Under the pieces are notes generated by a model. That model was not told where the DNA came from. It made no database searches and saw only the letters and a program-made list of their open reading frames with translations. Of a DNA stretch of 64,000 nucleotides, positions 8,687 to 18,067 are shown one piece after another. The position numbers and the translations under genes were made by a program. Within the stretch, counting starts at the first letter, position 1. Each line of letters opens with the position of its first letter. The DNA is from Pseudomonas sp. JQ170C (GTDB taxonomy: Bacteria > Pseudomonadota > Gammaproteobacteria > Pseudomonadales > Pseudomonadaceae). The DNA is taken from contig NZ_CP141608.1 in NCBI RefSeq assembly GCF_035581345.1, positions 4,928,501 to 4,992,500 on the forward strand, in the 5' to 3' direction.

Positions 8687-10138
8687 ATGACCATCCGCCG
8701 CACCAAAATCGTCGCCACCCTTGGCCCCGCCAGCAACTCGCCGGAAGTTATCGAACAACTGATCCTTGCCGGCCTGGATGTCGCCCGCCTGAACTTCTCT
8801 CACGGCACCCCCGATGAGCATAAAGCCCGCGCCCGCCTGATCCGTGAGATCGCTGCGCGCCTGGGTCGCCACGTGGCACTGCTGGGCGACCTGCAAGGCC
8901 CGAAGATTCGTATCGCCAAATTCGCCAACAAGCGCATCGAACTCAAAGTCGGTGACCGCTTCACCTTCTCCACCGCTCACCCGCTGACCGCAGGTACCCA
9001 GGAAATCGTCGGTATCGACTATCCGGACCTGGTCAAGGATTGCGGCGTCGGCGACGAGCTGCTGCTCGACGACGGCCGCGTAGTGATGCGTGTTGAAACC
9101 GCCACTGCCGACTCCCTGCACTGCTCGGTCCTGATCGGCGGCCCGCTGTCGGACCACAAAGGTATCAACCGTAAAGGTGGCGGCCTGACCGCGCCGGCCC
9201 TGACCGAAAAAGACAAGGCCGACATCAAGCTGGCTGCAGAAATGGACCTGGACTACCTGGCCGTTTCCTTCCCGCGTGACGCCAGCGACATGGAATATGC
9301 CCGTCGCCTGCGCGACGAAGCCGGCGGCAGCGCCTGGCTGGTGGCCAAGATCGAACGCGCCGAAGCGGTCGCCGACGACGAAACCCTCGACGGCCTGATC
9401 GCCGCCAGTGACGCCGTGATGGTGGCCCGTGGTGACCTGGGCGTGGAAATCGGCGACGCCGAGCTGATCGCGATCCAGAAAAAGATCATTCAGCACGCCC
9501 GTCGCAACAACAAGGCCGTGATCGTCGCCACCCAGATGATGGAGTCGATGATCCAGAACCCGATGCCGACCCGCGCCGAAGTGTCGGACGTCGCCAACGC
9601 CGTACTGGATAACACCGACGCGGTCATGCTCTCGGCCGAAAGCGCCGCCGGCGCCTACCCGATCGAAGCCGTACAGGCCATGGCCCGCATCTGCCAGGGC
9701 GCTGAAAAGCACCCGACCAACCAGAAGTCCAGCCACCGCCTGCACACCCGCTTCGAGCGTTGCGACGAAAGCATCGCCCTGGCGGCCATGTACACGGCCA
9801 ACCACTTCCCCGGCGTCAAGGCGATCATCGCCCTCACCGAGAGTGGCTACACCCCGCTGATCATGTCGCGCCTGCGTTCGCACGTGCCGATCTTCGCCCT
9901 GTCCCCGCACCGCGCCACCCAGGCTCGCGCCTCGATGTTCCGCGGTGTCTACCCGATTGCCTTCGACCCGGCTGCCCTGCCGGCGGAAAAAGTCAGCCAG
10001 GCTGCGGTGGACGAACTGCTCAAGCGCGGTTTGGTCGAGCCAGGTGACTGGGTGATCCTGACCAAAGGCGACAGCTACCACACCATCGGTGGCACCAACG
10101 GCATGAAGATCCTGCATGTCGGTGACTCGCTGGTCTGA
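8687..10138 (+). CDS. pykA: Pyruvate kinase
   Basis: Converts phosphoenolpyruvate and ADP to pyruvate and ATP. The 483 residues show the N-terminal RRTKIVATLGPAS, the barrel motifs ARLNFSHG and GDLQGPKIRI, the signature AKIERAEA with the catalytic Lys, and MVARGDLGVEI. The C-terminal allosteric domain is complete. The closest match by feel is the PykA (PA4329) isozyme. AGGAG sits about 7 bases before the ATG. It is monocistronic with a strong terminator. Confidence 0.95.
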   Translation: MTIRRTKIVATLGPASNSPEVIEQLILAGLDVARLNFSHGTPDEHKARARLIREIAARLGRHVALLGDLQGPKIRIAKFANKRIELKVGDRFTFSTAHPLTAGTQEIVGIDYPDLVKDCGVGDELLLDDGRVVMRVETATADSLHCSVLIGGPLSDHKGINRKGGGLTAPALTEKDKADIKLAAEMDLDYLAVSFPRDASDMEYARRLRDEAGGSAWLVAKIERAEAVADDETLDGLIAASDAVMVARGDLGVEIGDAELIAIQKKIIQHARRNNKAVIVATQMMESMIQNPMPTRAEVSDVANAVLDNTDAVMLSAESAAGAYPIEAVQAMARICQGAEKHPTNQKSSHRLHTRFERCDESIALAAMYTANHFPGVKAIIALTESGYTPLIMSRLRSHVPIFALSPHRATQARASMFRGVYPIAFDPAALPAEKVSQAAVDELLKRGLVEPGDWVILTKGDSYHTIGGTNGMKILHVGDSLV

Positions 10139-10154
10139 TCAGGCCTTCGCAGCA

Positions 10155-10188
10155 CAAAAAAACCGCAGCCTGTGCTGCGGTTTTTTTA
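10155..10188. terminator. Terminator after pykA
   Basis: A nine-base-pair stem AACCGCAGC / GCTGCGGTT (10161-10182) with a CTGT loop is followed by a T run and preceded by an A run. It can serve both pykA and the convergent ferredoxin-reductase gene. Confidence 0.92.
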
Positions 10189-10198
10189 TGCCTGCCCT

Positions 10199-11137
10199 TC
10201 AGGCGCGGCCCGTGAAGGTGTCGGCGAACAGTTGGTTGCGCGGCAAGCCGGCCAGAAACAATCGGCGGGCAAACTGCTCGACACTGGCGGGCGACCCACA
10301 CGCCAGCGCGATGGTCTGCCTGGATTGCAAACGCAAGGCAGCCAGTGCCTGGGGCAGCGTCTGCGAGGTCAGCAGTTCGACCTGAAGTTGCGGATGACGC
10401 GCAGCCAGCGCTGCGAGCTCGTCGGCCAGATAGTGCCCTTGGTCGTCATGGGCCAGGTGTAGCAACCGGATCGGCCCGTGGTGCTCCTGGCGCAAGGCCT
10501 CGCGCACAATGCCCCACAATGGCCCCAGCCCCGTGCCCGCCGCCAGCAACCACAGCGGGCGTTCCTGCCAGTCGGCACCGTAGTGCAGCGCCCCGCCGCG
10601 CAACTCGCCCAGCCTCACCGCGTCACCGGCCTGCAACTGGCGCGCCTCATCACAGAATGCACCGGGCTGGCGACAATCGAGGTGAAATTCCAGGAAGGGC
10701 TCTTCGCCGGGCAAGCTGGCCAACGAGTAAGGCCGGGCCACGCCCTGCGCACTCCACAGCACCAGGTGCTGACCGGCCTGGTAGCGCAAGGGACGCTCAG
10801 GCTGAAGACGCAGGCGCAACACCTCGGCACTCAGCCACTGCACCTCGCCGACGCGGGCGGGCAAACCGTCACGCTGTGGATCGAACACCGCCACCCGCAG
10901 GTCATCCTCGACCTGGCACTGGCAGGCCAGGCGCCAGCCCTGTTCGCGCTTGTCGGCGCTCAAGGCACCGGGCAACGCATCGCCCGGCTCACCGTCAAGA
11001 CAGCGCACCAGGCAGGCATGGCAGCTACCGGCCCGACAACTGTAGGGCACCGAGCATCCACCGCCGTTCAGCGCATCGAGCAAGTTACTGCCCGCCGGCA
11101 CCGTCCAGCAGCGCTCGCCCACACAGAGTTCAGGCAT
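10199..11137 (-). CDS. Ferredoxin / NAD(P)H-flavin reductase fusion
   Basis: 312 residues, an electron-transfer protein. The N-terminal plant-type [2Fe-2S] domain has the cysteine pattern CRAGSCHACLVRC with the fourth ligand in LACQC. It is followed by an FAD-binding domain (RPYSLAS) and an NAD(P)-binding domain (AAGTGLGPLWG). This layout matches reductase components of ring-hydroxylating oxygenases, yet no oxygenase gene is adjacent. The start at 11137 begins right before the ferredoxin domain. It is the positional counterpart of PA4331. The electron acceptor is unknown. Confidence 0.9.
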   Translation of the reverse strand: MPELCVGERCWTVPAGSNLLDALNGGGCSVPYSCRAGSCHACLVRCLDGEPGDALPGALSADKREQGWRLACQCQVEDDLRVAVFDPQRDGLPARVGEVQWLSAEVLRLRLQPERPLRYQAGQHLVLWSAQGVARPYSLASLPGEEPFLEFHLDCRQPGAFCDEARQLQAGDAVRLGELRGGALHYGADWQERPLWLLAAGTGLGPLWGIVREALRQEHHGPIRLLHLAHDDQGHYLADELAALAARHPQLQVELLTSQTLPQALAALRLQSRQTIALACGSPASVEQFARRLFLAGLPRNQLFADTFTGRA

Positions 11138-11276
11138 TGATCGTCTCCCACTCGCAATCACCATGGCCAACCGCCACTTTAGGGACAAAGCCCGGCGCTG
11201 GCACGCAAAAAGGGTGCCCATCGGCAGCCGACCTTCGTCCAGACCACTCGCAGGTGTGCCGGGCACGGATGCGCGC

Positions 11277-11282
11277 TATACT
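11277..11282 (+). promoter_or_regulatory. Candidate -10 box for the fumarase gene
   Basis: TATACT lies in an otherwise GC-rich 268-base divergent gap, about 124 bases before the fumarase ATG. A good -35 hexamer is not visible at the proper distance. Confidence 0.3.
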
Positions 11283-11405
11283 GCCGCGCCTTTTTGCGCC
11301 GCCGGCCTGTCCGTCGTCGCGCCGTGAAAGGTCGTTTCGACACCTCGGCCTGTCCGCGTCGGAATACCTTATTGAATGTTCCCGTCTTTAAGAGGAGCGC
11401 GCTGC

Positions 11406-12929
11406 ATGACCGTGATCAAGCAAGACGACCTGATTCAGAGCGTTGCCGACGCCCTGCAGTTCATTTCGTACTACCACCCCGTTGACTTCATCCAGGCCAT
11501 GCATGAGGCCTATCTGCGTGAAGAGTCGCCTGCCGCGCGCGACTCCATCGCTCAGATCCTGATCAACTCGCGCATGTGCGCCACCGGCCACCGCCCAATC
11601 TGCCAGGACACCGGTATCGTCACCGTGTTCGTGCGCGTGGGCATGGACGTGCGCTGGGATGGCGCGACCATGAGCCTGGACGACATGATCAACGAAGGCG
11701 TGCGCCGCGCCTACAACCTGCCAGAAAACGTCCTGCGTGCGTCCATCCTTGCCGACCCGGCAGGTGCGCGCAAGAACACCAAGGACAACACCCCAGCAGT
11801 CATCCACTACTCCATCGTCCCGGGTAACACCGTGGAAGTGGACGTGGCGGCCAAGGGCGGCGGTTCCGAGAACAAGTCGAAAATGGCCATGCTCAACCCG
11901 TCCGACTCGATCGTCGACTGGGTTCTGAAGACCGTTCCGACCATGGGCGCCGGCTGGTGCCCACCTGGCATGCTCGGCATCGGCATCGGCGGTACCGCCG
12001 AGAAAGCCGCGGTCATGGCCAAGGAAGTGTTGATGGAATCCATCGACATTCACGAGCTCAAAGCCCGTGGCCCGCAGAACCGTATCGAAGAAATCCGTCT
12101 GGAGCTGTTCGAGAAGGTCAACCAACTGGGCATCGGTGCCCAGGGCCTGGGCGGTCTGACGACCGTGCTCGACGTCAAGATCATGGACTACCCGACCCAC
12201 GCCGCCTCGCTGCCGGTCTGCATGATCCCCAACTGCGCCGCCACCCGTCACGCCCACTTCGTGCTCGACGGCTCGGGCCCTGCCGACCTGGAAGCGCCGT
12301 CGCTGGACGCCTACCCGGAAATCGTCTGGGAAGCCGGCCCATCGGCCCGCCGCGTCAACCTCGACACCCTGACCCCGGAAGAAGTGCAGAGCTGGAAGCC
12401 GGGCGAGACCATCCTGCTCAACGGCAAGATGCTCACCGGCCGCGACGCTGCGCACAAGCGCATGGTCGAGATGCTCAACAAGGGCGAAGAACTGCCGGTC
12501 GACCTCAAGGGTCGCTTCATCTACTACGTTGGCCCGGTTGATCCGGTTGGCGACGAAGTGGTGGGCCCGGCTGGTCCGACCACCGCTACGCGGATGGACA
12601 AGTTCACCCGTCAGATCCTCGAGCAAACCGGCCTGCTGGGCATGATCGGCAAGTCCGAGCGTGGCCCGACCGCCATCGAGGCGATCAAGGACAACAAGGC
12701 CGTGTACCTGATGGCTGTCGGCGGCGCTGCCTACCTGGTCGCCCAGGCGATCAAGAAGTCCAAGGTCCTGGCCTTTGCCGAACTGGGCATGGAAGCGATC
12801 TACGAGTTCGACGTCAAGGACATGCCAGTGACTGTGGCTGTCGACAGCAATGGCGAGTCGGTACACATCACCGGCCCTGCGATCTGGCAAAACAAGATCG
12901 CCCAGAGCCTGGCGGTGGAAGTGAAGTAA
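11406..12929 (+). CDS. Class I fumarate hydratase (4Fe-4S)
   Basis: Interconverts fumarate and malate in the TCA cycle. The 507-residue protein has the class I layout. Candidate [4Fe-4S] ligand cysteines are at 58/66 (RMCATGHRPICQDTG) and 272/277 (CMIPNCAATRHAHF), and the GIGGTAEKA motif is present. The cluster makes it oxygen- and superoxide-sensitive, unlike FumC. The ATG at 11406 follows a GAGGAG ribosome-binding site; the ATG at 11376 precedes that site and is rejected. Counterpart of PA4333. I leave the symbol blank because naming differs between species. Confidence 0.93.
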   Translation: MTVIKQDDLIQSVADALQFISYYHPVDFIQAMHEAYLREESPAARDSIAQILINSRMCATGHRPICQDTGIVTVFVRVGMDVRWDGATMSLDDMINEGVRRAYNLPENVLRASILADPAGARKNTKDNTPAVIHYSIVPGNTVEVDVAAKGGGSENKSKMAMLNPSDSIVDWVLKTVPTMGAGWCPPGMLGIGIGGTAEKAAVMAKEVLMESIDIHELKARGPQNRIEEIRLELFEKVNQLGIGAQGLGGLTTVLDVKIMDYPTHAASLPVCMIPNCAATRHAHFVLDGSGPADLEAPSLDAYPEIVWEAGPSARRVNLDTLTPEEVQSWKPGETILLNGKMLTGRDAAHKRMVEMLNKGEELPVDLKGRFIYYVGPVDPVGDEVVGPAGPTTATRMDKFTRQILEQTGLLGMIGKSERGPTAIEAIKDNKAVYLMAVGGAAYLVAQAIKKSKVLAFAELGMEAIYEFDVKDMPVTVAVDSNGESVHITGPAIWQNKIAQSLAVEVK

Positions 12930-12949
12930 ACCTCAGGGTTTGCGAGTAC

Positions 12950-12988
12950 AAAAAAGCGGCGGGGGCCAGACCCCCGCCGCTTTTTTTT
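12950..12988 (+). terminator. Terminator after the fumarase gene
   Basis: A ten-base-pair stem GCGGCGGGGG / CCCCCGCCGC with a CCAGA loop (12956-12980) is followed by eight T residues. Confidence 0.95.
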
Positions 12989-12997
12989 GCCCACCCG

Positions 12998-13066
12998 GTA
13001 GGAACGGGCTTGCCCCGCGATGCGATTTCCCTGGTACCTCGCATCGCGGGGCAAGCCCGCTGCTAC
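12998..13066. repeat. REP pair (BIME)
   Basis: Inverted REP copies are separated by about 25 bases. The element abuts the stop codon of the phospholipase D-type gene at 13068. Confidence 0.92.
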
Positions 13067-13067
13067 G

Positions 13068-14225
13068 TCAGTCGCGCCGGTCCAGCAAGTTCACCACCAC
13101 CCGGTCCAGCCAGCCCCACAGCCGCTGCTGCGCCCGCTTCCACAACGGCCGTGCATGCCAGTGCTCAAGGTCGATACACAAGCTCTGGGCAAAGTCGCGC
13201 TCAAAGCTCGCCGCCACCGCTTCAGTCAACGGCGGGTCCAATGCCTCGACGTTGGCCTCAAGGTTGAAACGCAGGTTCCAGTGATCGAAGTTGCATGAAC
13301 CAATACTGACCCAGTCGTCCACCAGCACCATTTTCAGGTGCAGGAAACACGGCTGGTACTCATAGATGGTCACCCCGGCGCGCAACAACCGTGGGTAATA
13401 GCGATGCCCGGCATAGCGCACCGAAGGGTGATCGGTACGTGGGCCAGTCAGCAGCAGGCGCACATCGACTCCCCTGGCCGCCGCACGACGCAGGGACCGC
13501 CGCACTTTCCAGGTCGGCAGGAAATACGGCGTCGCCAGCCAGATCCGCCGTTGACCGCTGTTCAACGCCCGCACCAGCGATTGCAGGATGTCCCGGTGCT
13601 GACGGGCGTCGGCGTAGGCCACCCGGCCCATGCCCTGGCCGCTGTCAGGCACATGGGGCAAGCGCGGCAGGCCGAAATGGGTGGGGGGGCGCCAGGCGGT
13701 GCGGCGCAGGTTGGCGCGCCATTGGCGATCGAAGAGCATTTGCCAGTCAGCCACCAACGGCCCTTGCATCTGCACCATCACTTCGTGCCACTCGCTGACG
13801 TCTTCGTCAGGCATCCAGAACTGGTCAGTGACACCGGTACCGCCCACCACCGCCCAGCTCTGGTCAACCAGGAGCAACTTGCGGTGATCACGATAGAGGT
13901 TGCGAAAGCCCCGGCGCCAGCGCAGGCGGTTGTACCAGCGCAGCTCCACGCCAGCAGCGGTCAGGCGCTGGCGCAGGCTCAGGGTGAAGGCCAGGGCGCC
14001 GTAGTCATCGAACAGGCAACGCACCTGTACGCCCCGTTCGGCGGCACCCACCAGTGCTTGCACCATAGCCTCGGCACAAGCGCCCGCCTCCACCAGGTAC
14101 AACTCCAGATCGACCTGATGCTCGGCCCGCACAATGGCGGTGAGCATGCGGGGGAAAAACTCGGGGCCGTCGATCAATAACTCGAACCGGTTGCCGTCTC
14201 GCCAGGGGAAGACCGGTCCGGCCAT
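13068..14225 (-). CDS. Phospholipase D-superfamily cardiolipin synthase-like protein
   Basis: 385 residues with two HKD motifs, HRKLLLVD near residue 117 and HLKMVLVD near residue 297, diagnostic of a two-domain phospholipase D fold. There are no N-terminal membrane helices, as in ClsB/YbhO-type cardiolipin synthases, which join phosphatidylglycerol units or use phosphatidylethanolamine. Each HKD is followed by the usual small-residue stretch (GGTGVTD; GSCNFD). The gene ends 1 base after a neighbouring REP element and starts 1 base from the YceI stop, suggesting cotranscription with it. Confidence 0.9.
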   Translation of the reverse strand: MAGPVFPWRDGNRFELLIDGPEFFPRMLTAIVRAEHQVDLELYLVEAGACAEAMVQALVGAAERGVQVRCLFDDYGALAFTLSLRQRLTAAGVELRWYNRLRWRRGFRNLYRDHRKLLLVDQSWAVVGGTGVTDQFWMPDEDVSEWHEVMVQMQGPLVADWQMLFDRQWRANLRRTAWRPPTHFGLPRLPHVPDSGQGMGRVAYADARQHRDILQSLVRALNSGQRRIWLATPYFLPTWKVRRSLRRAAARGVDVRLLLTGPRTDHPSVRYAGHRYYPRLLRAGVTIYEYQPCFLHLKMVLVDDWVSIGSCNFDHWNLRFNLEANVEALDPPLTEAVAASFERDFAQSLCIDLEHWHARPLWKRAQQRLWGWLDRVVVNLLDRRD

Positions 14226-14226
14226 A

Positions 14227-14808
14227 TCAGCGCGCCGTGAAGATCAGGACCGCAGACACCGGCACCGAAGGGCTGATGGATTTGAGCCCGGCCACCTTGC
14301 GCAGCGCCTCAAGGCCCGGCACCAGGTCGAAGTCATCGGCGCGCAGCATCAGCGGCTCCAGAGTCACCACCTGAAACCGCCGCTCATCCAGGCGCGTGGC
14401 CAGCAGCAAGGCGTTGTAGCTGTGCTCCTTGCCATGCAGCTTGACGGTCACCGGCAGGCGCAATTCCACCTGGGCGCCGTTGGCCAGGTCGTTGATCGGG
14501 CGCAGGTCGATCTGGGCGTAGACGTTGGCTTCCGGGAAGCGCGCAAAGTCGAACAGGTCCTTGCGCATGCGTTCGTCACGCAGCGGCACGCCGCTGCTGT
14601 TGGAGTCCATTTCGATCATCAGCTCGGCCGCGCCTTTGCGGTCGACCTTGCCGTGCAAGACCAGGAAGCGGTGAACTTCGGCGGTATCGCCATTTTTGCT
14701 GGAGATGAACGACAGGCGCGACGATTCGCCATCCAGGTGCCAGTTGGCCTGGGCCGAAAGGCTCACAAACGCGAGGGCGGCCAACAGAAGACGGGGCAGA
14801 GAGAACAT
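14227..14808 (-). CDS. YceI-family periplasmic protein
   Basis: 193 residues with a clear Sec signal peptide ending LSAQA (cleavage near residue 21). It is followed by the YceI lipocalin-like fold signatures (WHLDGESSRLSFISSKNGDTAEVHRF at the start, then RMRKDLFDFARFPEA). YceI proteins bind isoprenoid-type lipids or respond to base stress, but physiological roles are poorly defined. It is immediately upstream of the phospholipase D-type gene, with 1 base between the two coding regions. Confidence 0.9.
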   Translation of the reverse strand: MFSLPRLLLAALAFVSLSAQANWHLDGESSRLSFISSKNGDTAEVHRFLVLHGKVDRKGAAELMIEMDSNSSGVPLRDERMRKDLFDFARFPEANVYAQIDLRPINDLANGAQVELRLPVTVKLHGKEHSYNALLLATRLDERRFQVVTLEPLMLRADDFDLVPGLEALRKVAGLKSISPSVPVSAVLIFTAR

Positions 14809-14853
14809 GAGAAATCCTGTAACACAGAGGCCGTCAACCTTACCCGGCTGCCT

Positions 14854-15150
14854 TCACGGCAGCAAGCCACAGCCCTCACGTACGCCGCGCCACACGGCGG
14901 TATTTGCTACCCCCAGCCCGACGGCCGTCACCACTCGGGCCGGGGTATCTTCATCAAGGCGGCTCAAGGGCAAGTACTGGCGTACATACCCTTGGCAATA
15001 CGGCGCATCAAAGCCCATGACAAAGCGGCACGAGCAGTACTCCTTGGCCGAGTAGGCGCTGAGGATGCCGGGGAAGTCCGCCAGCGCCTGGCGTTCATAC
15101 CAGCCCCAGGCGCCCGCCAGCAGTAGCGCTGTCAGCAACAAACGCTTCAT
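14854..15150 (-). CDS. 98-residue exported protein of unknown function
   Basis: Short protein with an N-terminal hydrophobic segment (MKRLLLTALLLAGAWGW) that may be an uncleaved anchor or signal. It has five cysteines (CSCRF, YCQGY, EGCGL and others), consistent with disulfides in the periplasm. Its ATG overlaps the stop of the upstream serine hydrolase gene by 4 bases, so the two are translationally coupled and probably function together. I recognise no domain. Confidence 0.75.
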   Translation of the reverse strand: MKRLLLTALLLAGAWGWYERQALADFPGILSAYSAKEYCSCRFVMGFDAPYCQGYVRQYLPLSRLDEDTPARVVTAVGLGVANTAVWRGVREGCGLLP

Positions 15151-16247
15151 GGTCGGCCCTCGGCTTGCGCGGCCAGCACGCGCTTGAGCAGTTCGTTGTG
15201 CTGGAACTGCCCGTCGCGGTCATCGGCGTAGCGCACGATCACCAACTGCTCCTGCGGCAAGACATACAGGCCCTGCCCCCAATGCCCCAGCGCCGCAAAG
15301 GTGTCGGCCGGGGCATCCGGCCAGGGCCGCCCGCTGCCGGGCAAGGGTTGATTGAGCCACCAGTGCCCACCCGGATTGGCCTCACCGGGCGAGGCCTTGG
15401 CCTGGGGAAACAGACTGCGGTTGAACGCCACCCAGTCGCGATGCAGTACCTGCTGCGACTGCCAGCGCCCGTCCCGCAGCATCAGCAGGCCGATGCGCGC
15501 CAGATCCCGTGCACTCATATACAGGTAGGAAGAGCCCACCAGGGTGCCGCTGGCATCCCGCTCCCAGGCCGCCGACTCGATACCCAACGGGATGAACAGC
15601 GCTTGCCAGGGATAATCGCCATAGCCTTGCTCGCCGACCATGCCACGCAAGGCTGCCGCGAGCACGTTGCTGTCACCGCTGGAATAGAGAAAGCGCTGGC
15701 CCGGCCCGACCGCTGCAGGCCGGGCGGCGGTGTAGGCCGCCATGTCGCTGTGCCCGCGGGTGTAGAGCATGGCCACCACCGAGGATTTGAGCGGGGCGTA
15801 TTCATAGTCTTCCTGCCACGCCAGGCCGCTGGCCCAGTGCAGCAAATCTTCAAGGCGAACGTCAGGATGGGCCTGCATCGCCGGGTAATAGCGAGCAGCC
15901 GGGTCATCGAGGGCGAACCGCCCTTCTCGCCGAGCGACGCCCAGCACGGTGGCCAGCACGCTCTTGCTGATCGACCAGGTCAGGTGCGGTGTCGCGGCAG
16001 AGGACGGCGGCGCATAGTGCTCATACACAATGCGCCCGTCCTTGATCACCAACAGGGCATCGGTGCGCACGCCTTCCCGGGTGTGTTCGTTGCGGGGCGC
16101 AAATGCGTAGGCCTGCACCTCGTTCCAGGCAGCGCTGTTGCTGTCCGGCGCCAGCAGCCAGTCCGGAGCCGGCCAGCGCTCCTGCCCCAGGGCTGCGGCG
16201 CTGGTGATGGAAAAACCGAGCCACAGGCCCAGCAGTGTTTTGTACAT
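15147..16247 (-). CDS. Exported serine hydrolase, class C beta-lactamase family
   Basis: 366 residues with a Sec signal peptide (MYKTLLGLWLGFSITSAAA). The penicillin-binding-protein-like transpeptidase fold shows the SxxK motif as SISK near residue 93. A YSS element comes later, and HWGQG stands in the position of the usual KTG box. This is the pattern of the esterase/EstB/6-aminohexanoate-dimer hydrolase group rather than true AmpC beta-lactamases, so antibiotic resistance should not be assumed. It is coupled to the 98-residue protein downstream. Confidence 0.88.
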   Translation of the reverse strand: MYKTLLGLWLGFSITSAAALGQERWPAPDWLLAPDSNSAAWNEVQAYAFAPRNEHTREGVRTDALLVIKDGRIVYEHYAPPSSAATPHLTWSISKSVLATVLGVARREGRFALDDPAARYYPAMQAHPDVRLEDLLHWASGLAWQEDYEYAPLKSSVVAMLYTRGHSDMAAYTAARPAAVGPGQRFLYSSGDSNVLAAALRGMVGEQGYGDYPWQALFIPLGIESAAWERDASGTLVGSSYLYMSARDLARIGLLMLRDGRWQSQQVLHRDWVAFNRSLFPQAKASPGEANPGGHWWLNQPLPGSGRPWPDAPADTFAALGHWGQGLYVLPQEQLVIVRYADDRDGQFQHNELLKRVLAAQAEGRP

Positions 16248-16291
16248 GTGGCGTCACTCAAAGGCCGGCGTGCGTCCAGCCTAGCGCCCCG

Positions 16292-17179
16292 TCATGACAA
16301 TCCGGCGCTGGCCCAGGCCTTGGCCAGGCGCTTGGCCCGCGCCGCACTGGCGATTTCCAGCAAGCCCTGGTCGCGCTGCCACAGCGCCGCCCACTCACCG
16401 GTACTGCTGTCCAGCGCCTGATTGATTTCATCCTTGAGCGCGGCGAATTGGGCGAACAGGCCGCCCAGCAACAAATGGCAGGCCGTTGAGTCGGCGCACT
16501 GCCGACTGCCCTCGGCGCAGCCTCCCAGAAGGCCGATCAAGCGCAATTGCAGCCCTTGGGGCCAGCCGCTGTCCTGGCCGACGCCATACAGCCAGGCGCA
16601 CAGGGCACTGAGCACGTAGAGGTCTTCGAGAGAGCGGAAGGGTTTGACGTAGGCATCCCAGCCATCACCGGCCAGGCGCTCGCACAAGGCCTGGTCCAGG
16701 TGCAGGCGGGCATGACCCACTTCCGGCATCAGCGGCAAGGCTGGCAACGGCTCCAGCCGTACCCCCGGTTCGCCGGGATAGACCACCGCCAGGCTCAGGT
16801 GCGGCGACTCGCCCGCAGGCTCGCTGCGCGCCGCCACCAACAACCAGTCCGCATCAAGCCCGCCGGTGACGAAATCCTTGCTGCCGGTCAGACGCAAGTC
16901 ATCCAGGCGAACCTGCATGTCGGCGGGGCGCACGCTGCGTCGCTCACTGGCGCACAAGGCGCCCAGGCTCGACGGGGCACTGGGCCAGAGCACGCGCAAG
17001 GCCGCCTGGTAGCCAATCAAAAAAGCCAGCCCCGGTGTCGGCATGGCGCGGGCACCGAGTACCGCCAGCTCGAACGGGCTGACCGTGCCCAGGCGCGCCA
17101 GCAGGCTGGCGTAGGTGTCAGCCAGGCTGGCCGACAGGGTGTGTCGCTGTGGGTCGTTGAGTCGTTGCAGCCAGGCCAT
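16292..17179 (-). CDS. Short acyl-CoA dehydrogenase-like protein
   Basis: About 295 residues, distinctly shorter than the usual 380-400 of acyl-CoA dehydrogenases. The middle beta-domain signature is visible (LDDLRLTGSKDFVTGG), with a helical C-terminal part. The N-terminal helical domain looks truncated, and the active-site base cannot be placed with confidence. AAGGAG is 8 bases before the ATG at 17179. It is divergent from olsB; substrate unknown. It could be a degenerate or specialised flavoprotein. Confidence 0.7.
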   Translation of the reverse strand: MAWLQRLNDPQRHTLSASLADTYASLLARLGTVSPFELAVLGARAMPTPGLAFLIGYQAALRVLWPSAPSSLGALCASERRSVRPADMQVRLDDLRLTGSKDFVTGGLDADWLLVAARSEPAGESPHLSLAVVYPGEPGVRLEPLPALPLMPEVGHARLHLDQALCERLAGDGWDAYVKPFRSLEDLYVLSALCAWLYGVGQDSGWPQGLQLRLIGLLGGCAEGSRQCADSTACHLLLGGLFAQFAALKDEINQALDSSTGEWAALWQRDQGLLEIASAARAKRLAKAWASAGLS

Positions 17180-17311
17180 CGAAGCGCTCCTTGGGGGTGT
17201 CATACAAGCATCACCAAAGGTTCATGGGGGTGACACCGCGTCTACCTAGGCTGAGCTTGCACAACAAAGTCGACCGGCCGCAACCCCATGGCTGGCTTAT
17301 GGAGACTCGCA

Positions 17312-18067
17312 ATGACTCAGATCGCTCGCTCTGGCGACAACAGCACTGAACGCCGTCTGCAAGCCGAACGCCTGGTAGGCCCTGCAGCCCTGCAGGAAGC
17401 ACAAGCCCTGCGCTTCAGTGTATTCAGCGGTGAATTCAAGGCCAAACTCAAGGGCGCCGAACTGGGCCTGGACATGGATGACTACGACATTCATTGCCGT
17501 CACATCGGTGTGCGCGACCTCAACAACGGTCGCCTGGTGGCCACCACCCGCCTGCTCGACCATCAGGCCGCCAGCAGCCTGGGCCGCTTCTACAGTGAAG
17601 AAGAATTCAGCCTGCACGGCCTTGGCCACCTGCAAGGCCCGATCCTGGAGCTGGGTCGCACCTGTGTCGACCCGGCCTACCGCAATGGCGGCACCATCGC
17701 CGTGCTCTGGGCCGAGCTTGCCGAAGTGCTCAACGAAGGCCGCTACAGCTACCTGATGGGGTGCGCCAGCATCCCCATGCAGGACGGCGGCGTGCAGGCC
17801 CATGCGATCATGCAGCGCCTGCGCGAACGCTACCTGTGCACCGAACACCTGCGCGCCGAACCGAAGAACCCACTGCCCAGCCTGGCCCTGCCCGGCAACG
17901 TCATCGCCGAAATGCCGCCCCTGCTCAAGGCCTACATGCGCCTGGGCGCGAAGATCTGCGGCGAACCGTGCTGGGACGAAGACTTCCAGGTGGCCGACGT
18001 GTTCATCCTGCTCAAGCGCGACGAACTCTGCCCGCGCTATGCACGCCACTTCAAGGCGGCAGTCTGA
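17312..18067 (+). CDS. olsB: L-ornithine N-alpha-acyltransferase
   Basis: Transfers a 3-hydroxyacyl chain from acyl-ACP to ornithine, the first step of ornithine-lipid synthesis. The 251-residue GNAT-fold enzyme shows [29 protein letters not shown] and [13 protein letters not shown] motifs typical of OlsB/haemolysin-type acyltransferases. The ATG at 17312 has GGAG about 8 bases upstream; the ATG at 17288 lacks one. The stop overlaps the olsA start (TGATG), so the two enzymes are coupled. Confidence 0.92.
   Translation: MTQIARSGDNSTERRLQAERLVGPAALQEAQALRFSVFSGEFKAKLKGAELGLDMDDYDIHCRHIGVRDLNNGRLVATTRLLDHQAASSLGRFYSEEEFSLHGLGHLQGPILELGRTCVDPAYRNGGTIAVLWAELAEVLNEGRYSYLMGCASIPMQDGGVQAHAIMQRLRERYLCTEHLRAEPKNPLPSLALPGNVIAEMPPLLKAYMRLGAKICGEPCWDEDFQVADVFILLKRDELCPRYARHFKAAV

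Noticed and set aside
15147..16247. AmpC beta-lactamase
   Set aside because: The KTG box is replaced by HWGQG, closer to esterase-type serine hydrolases.
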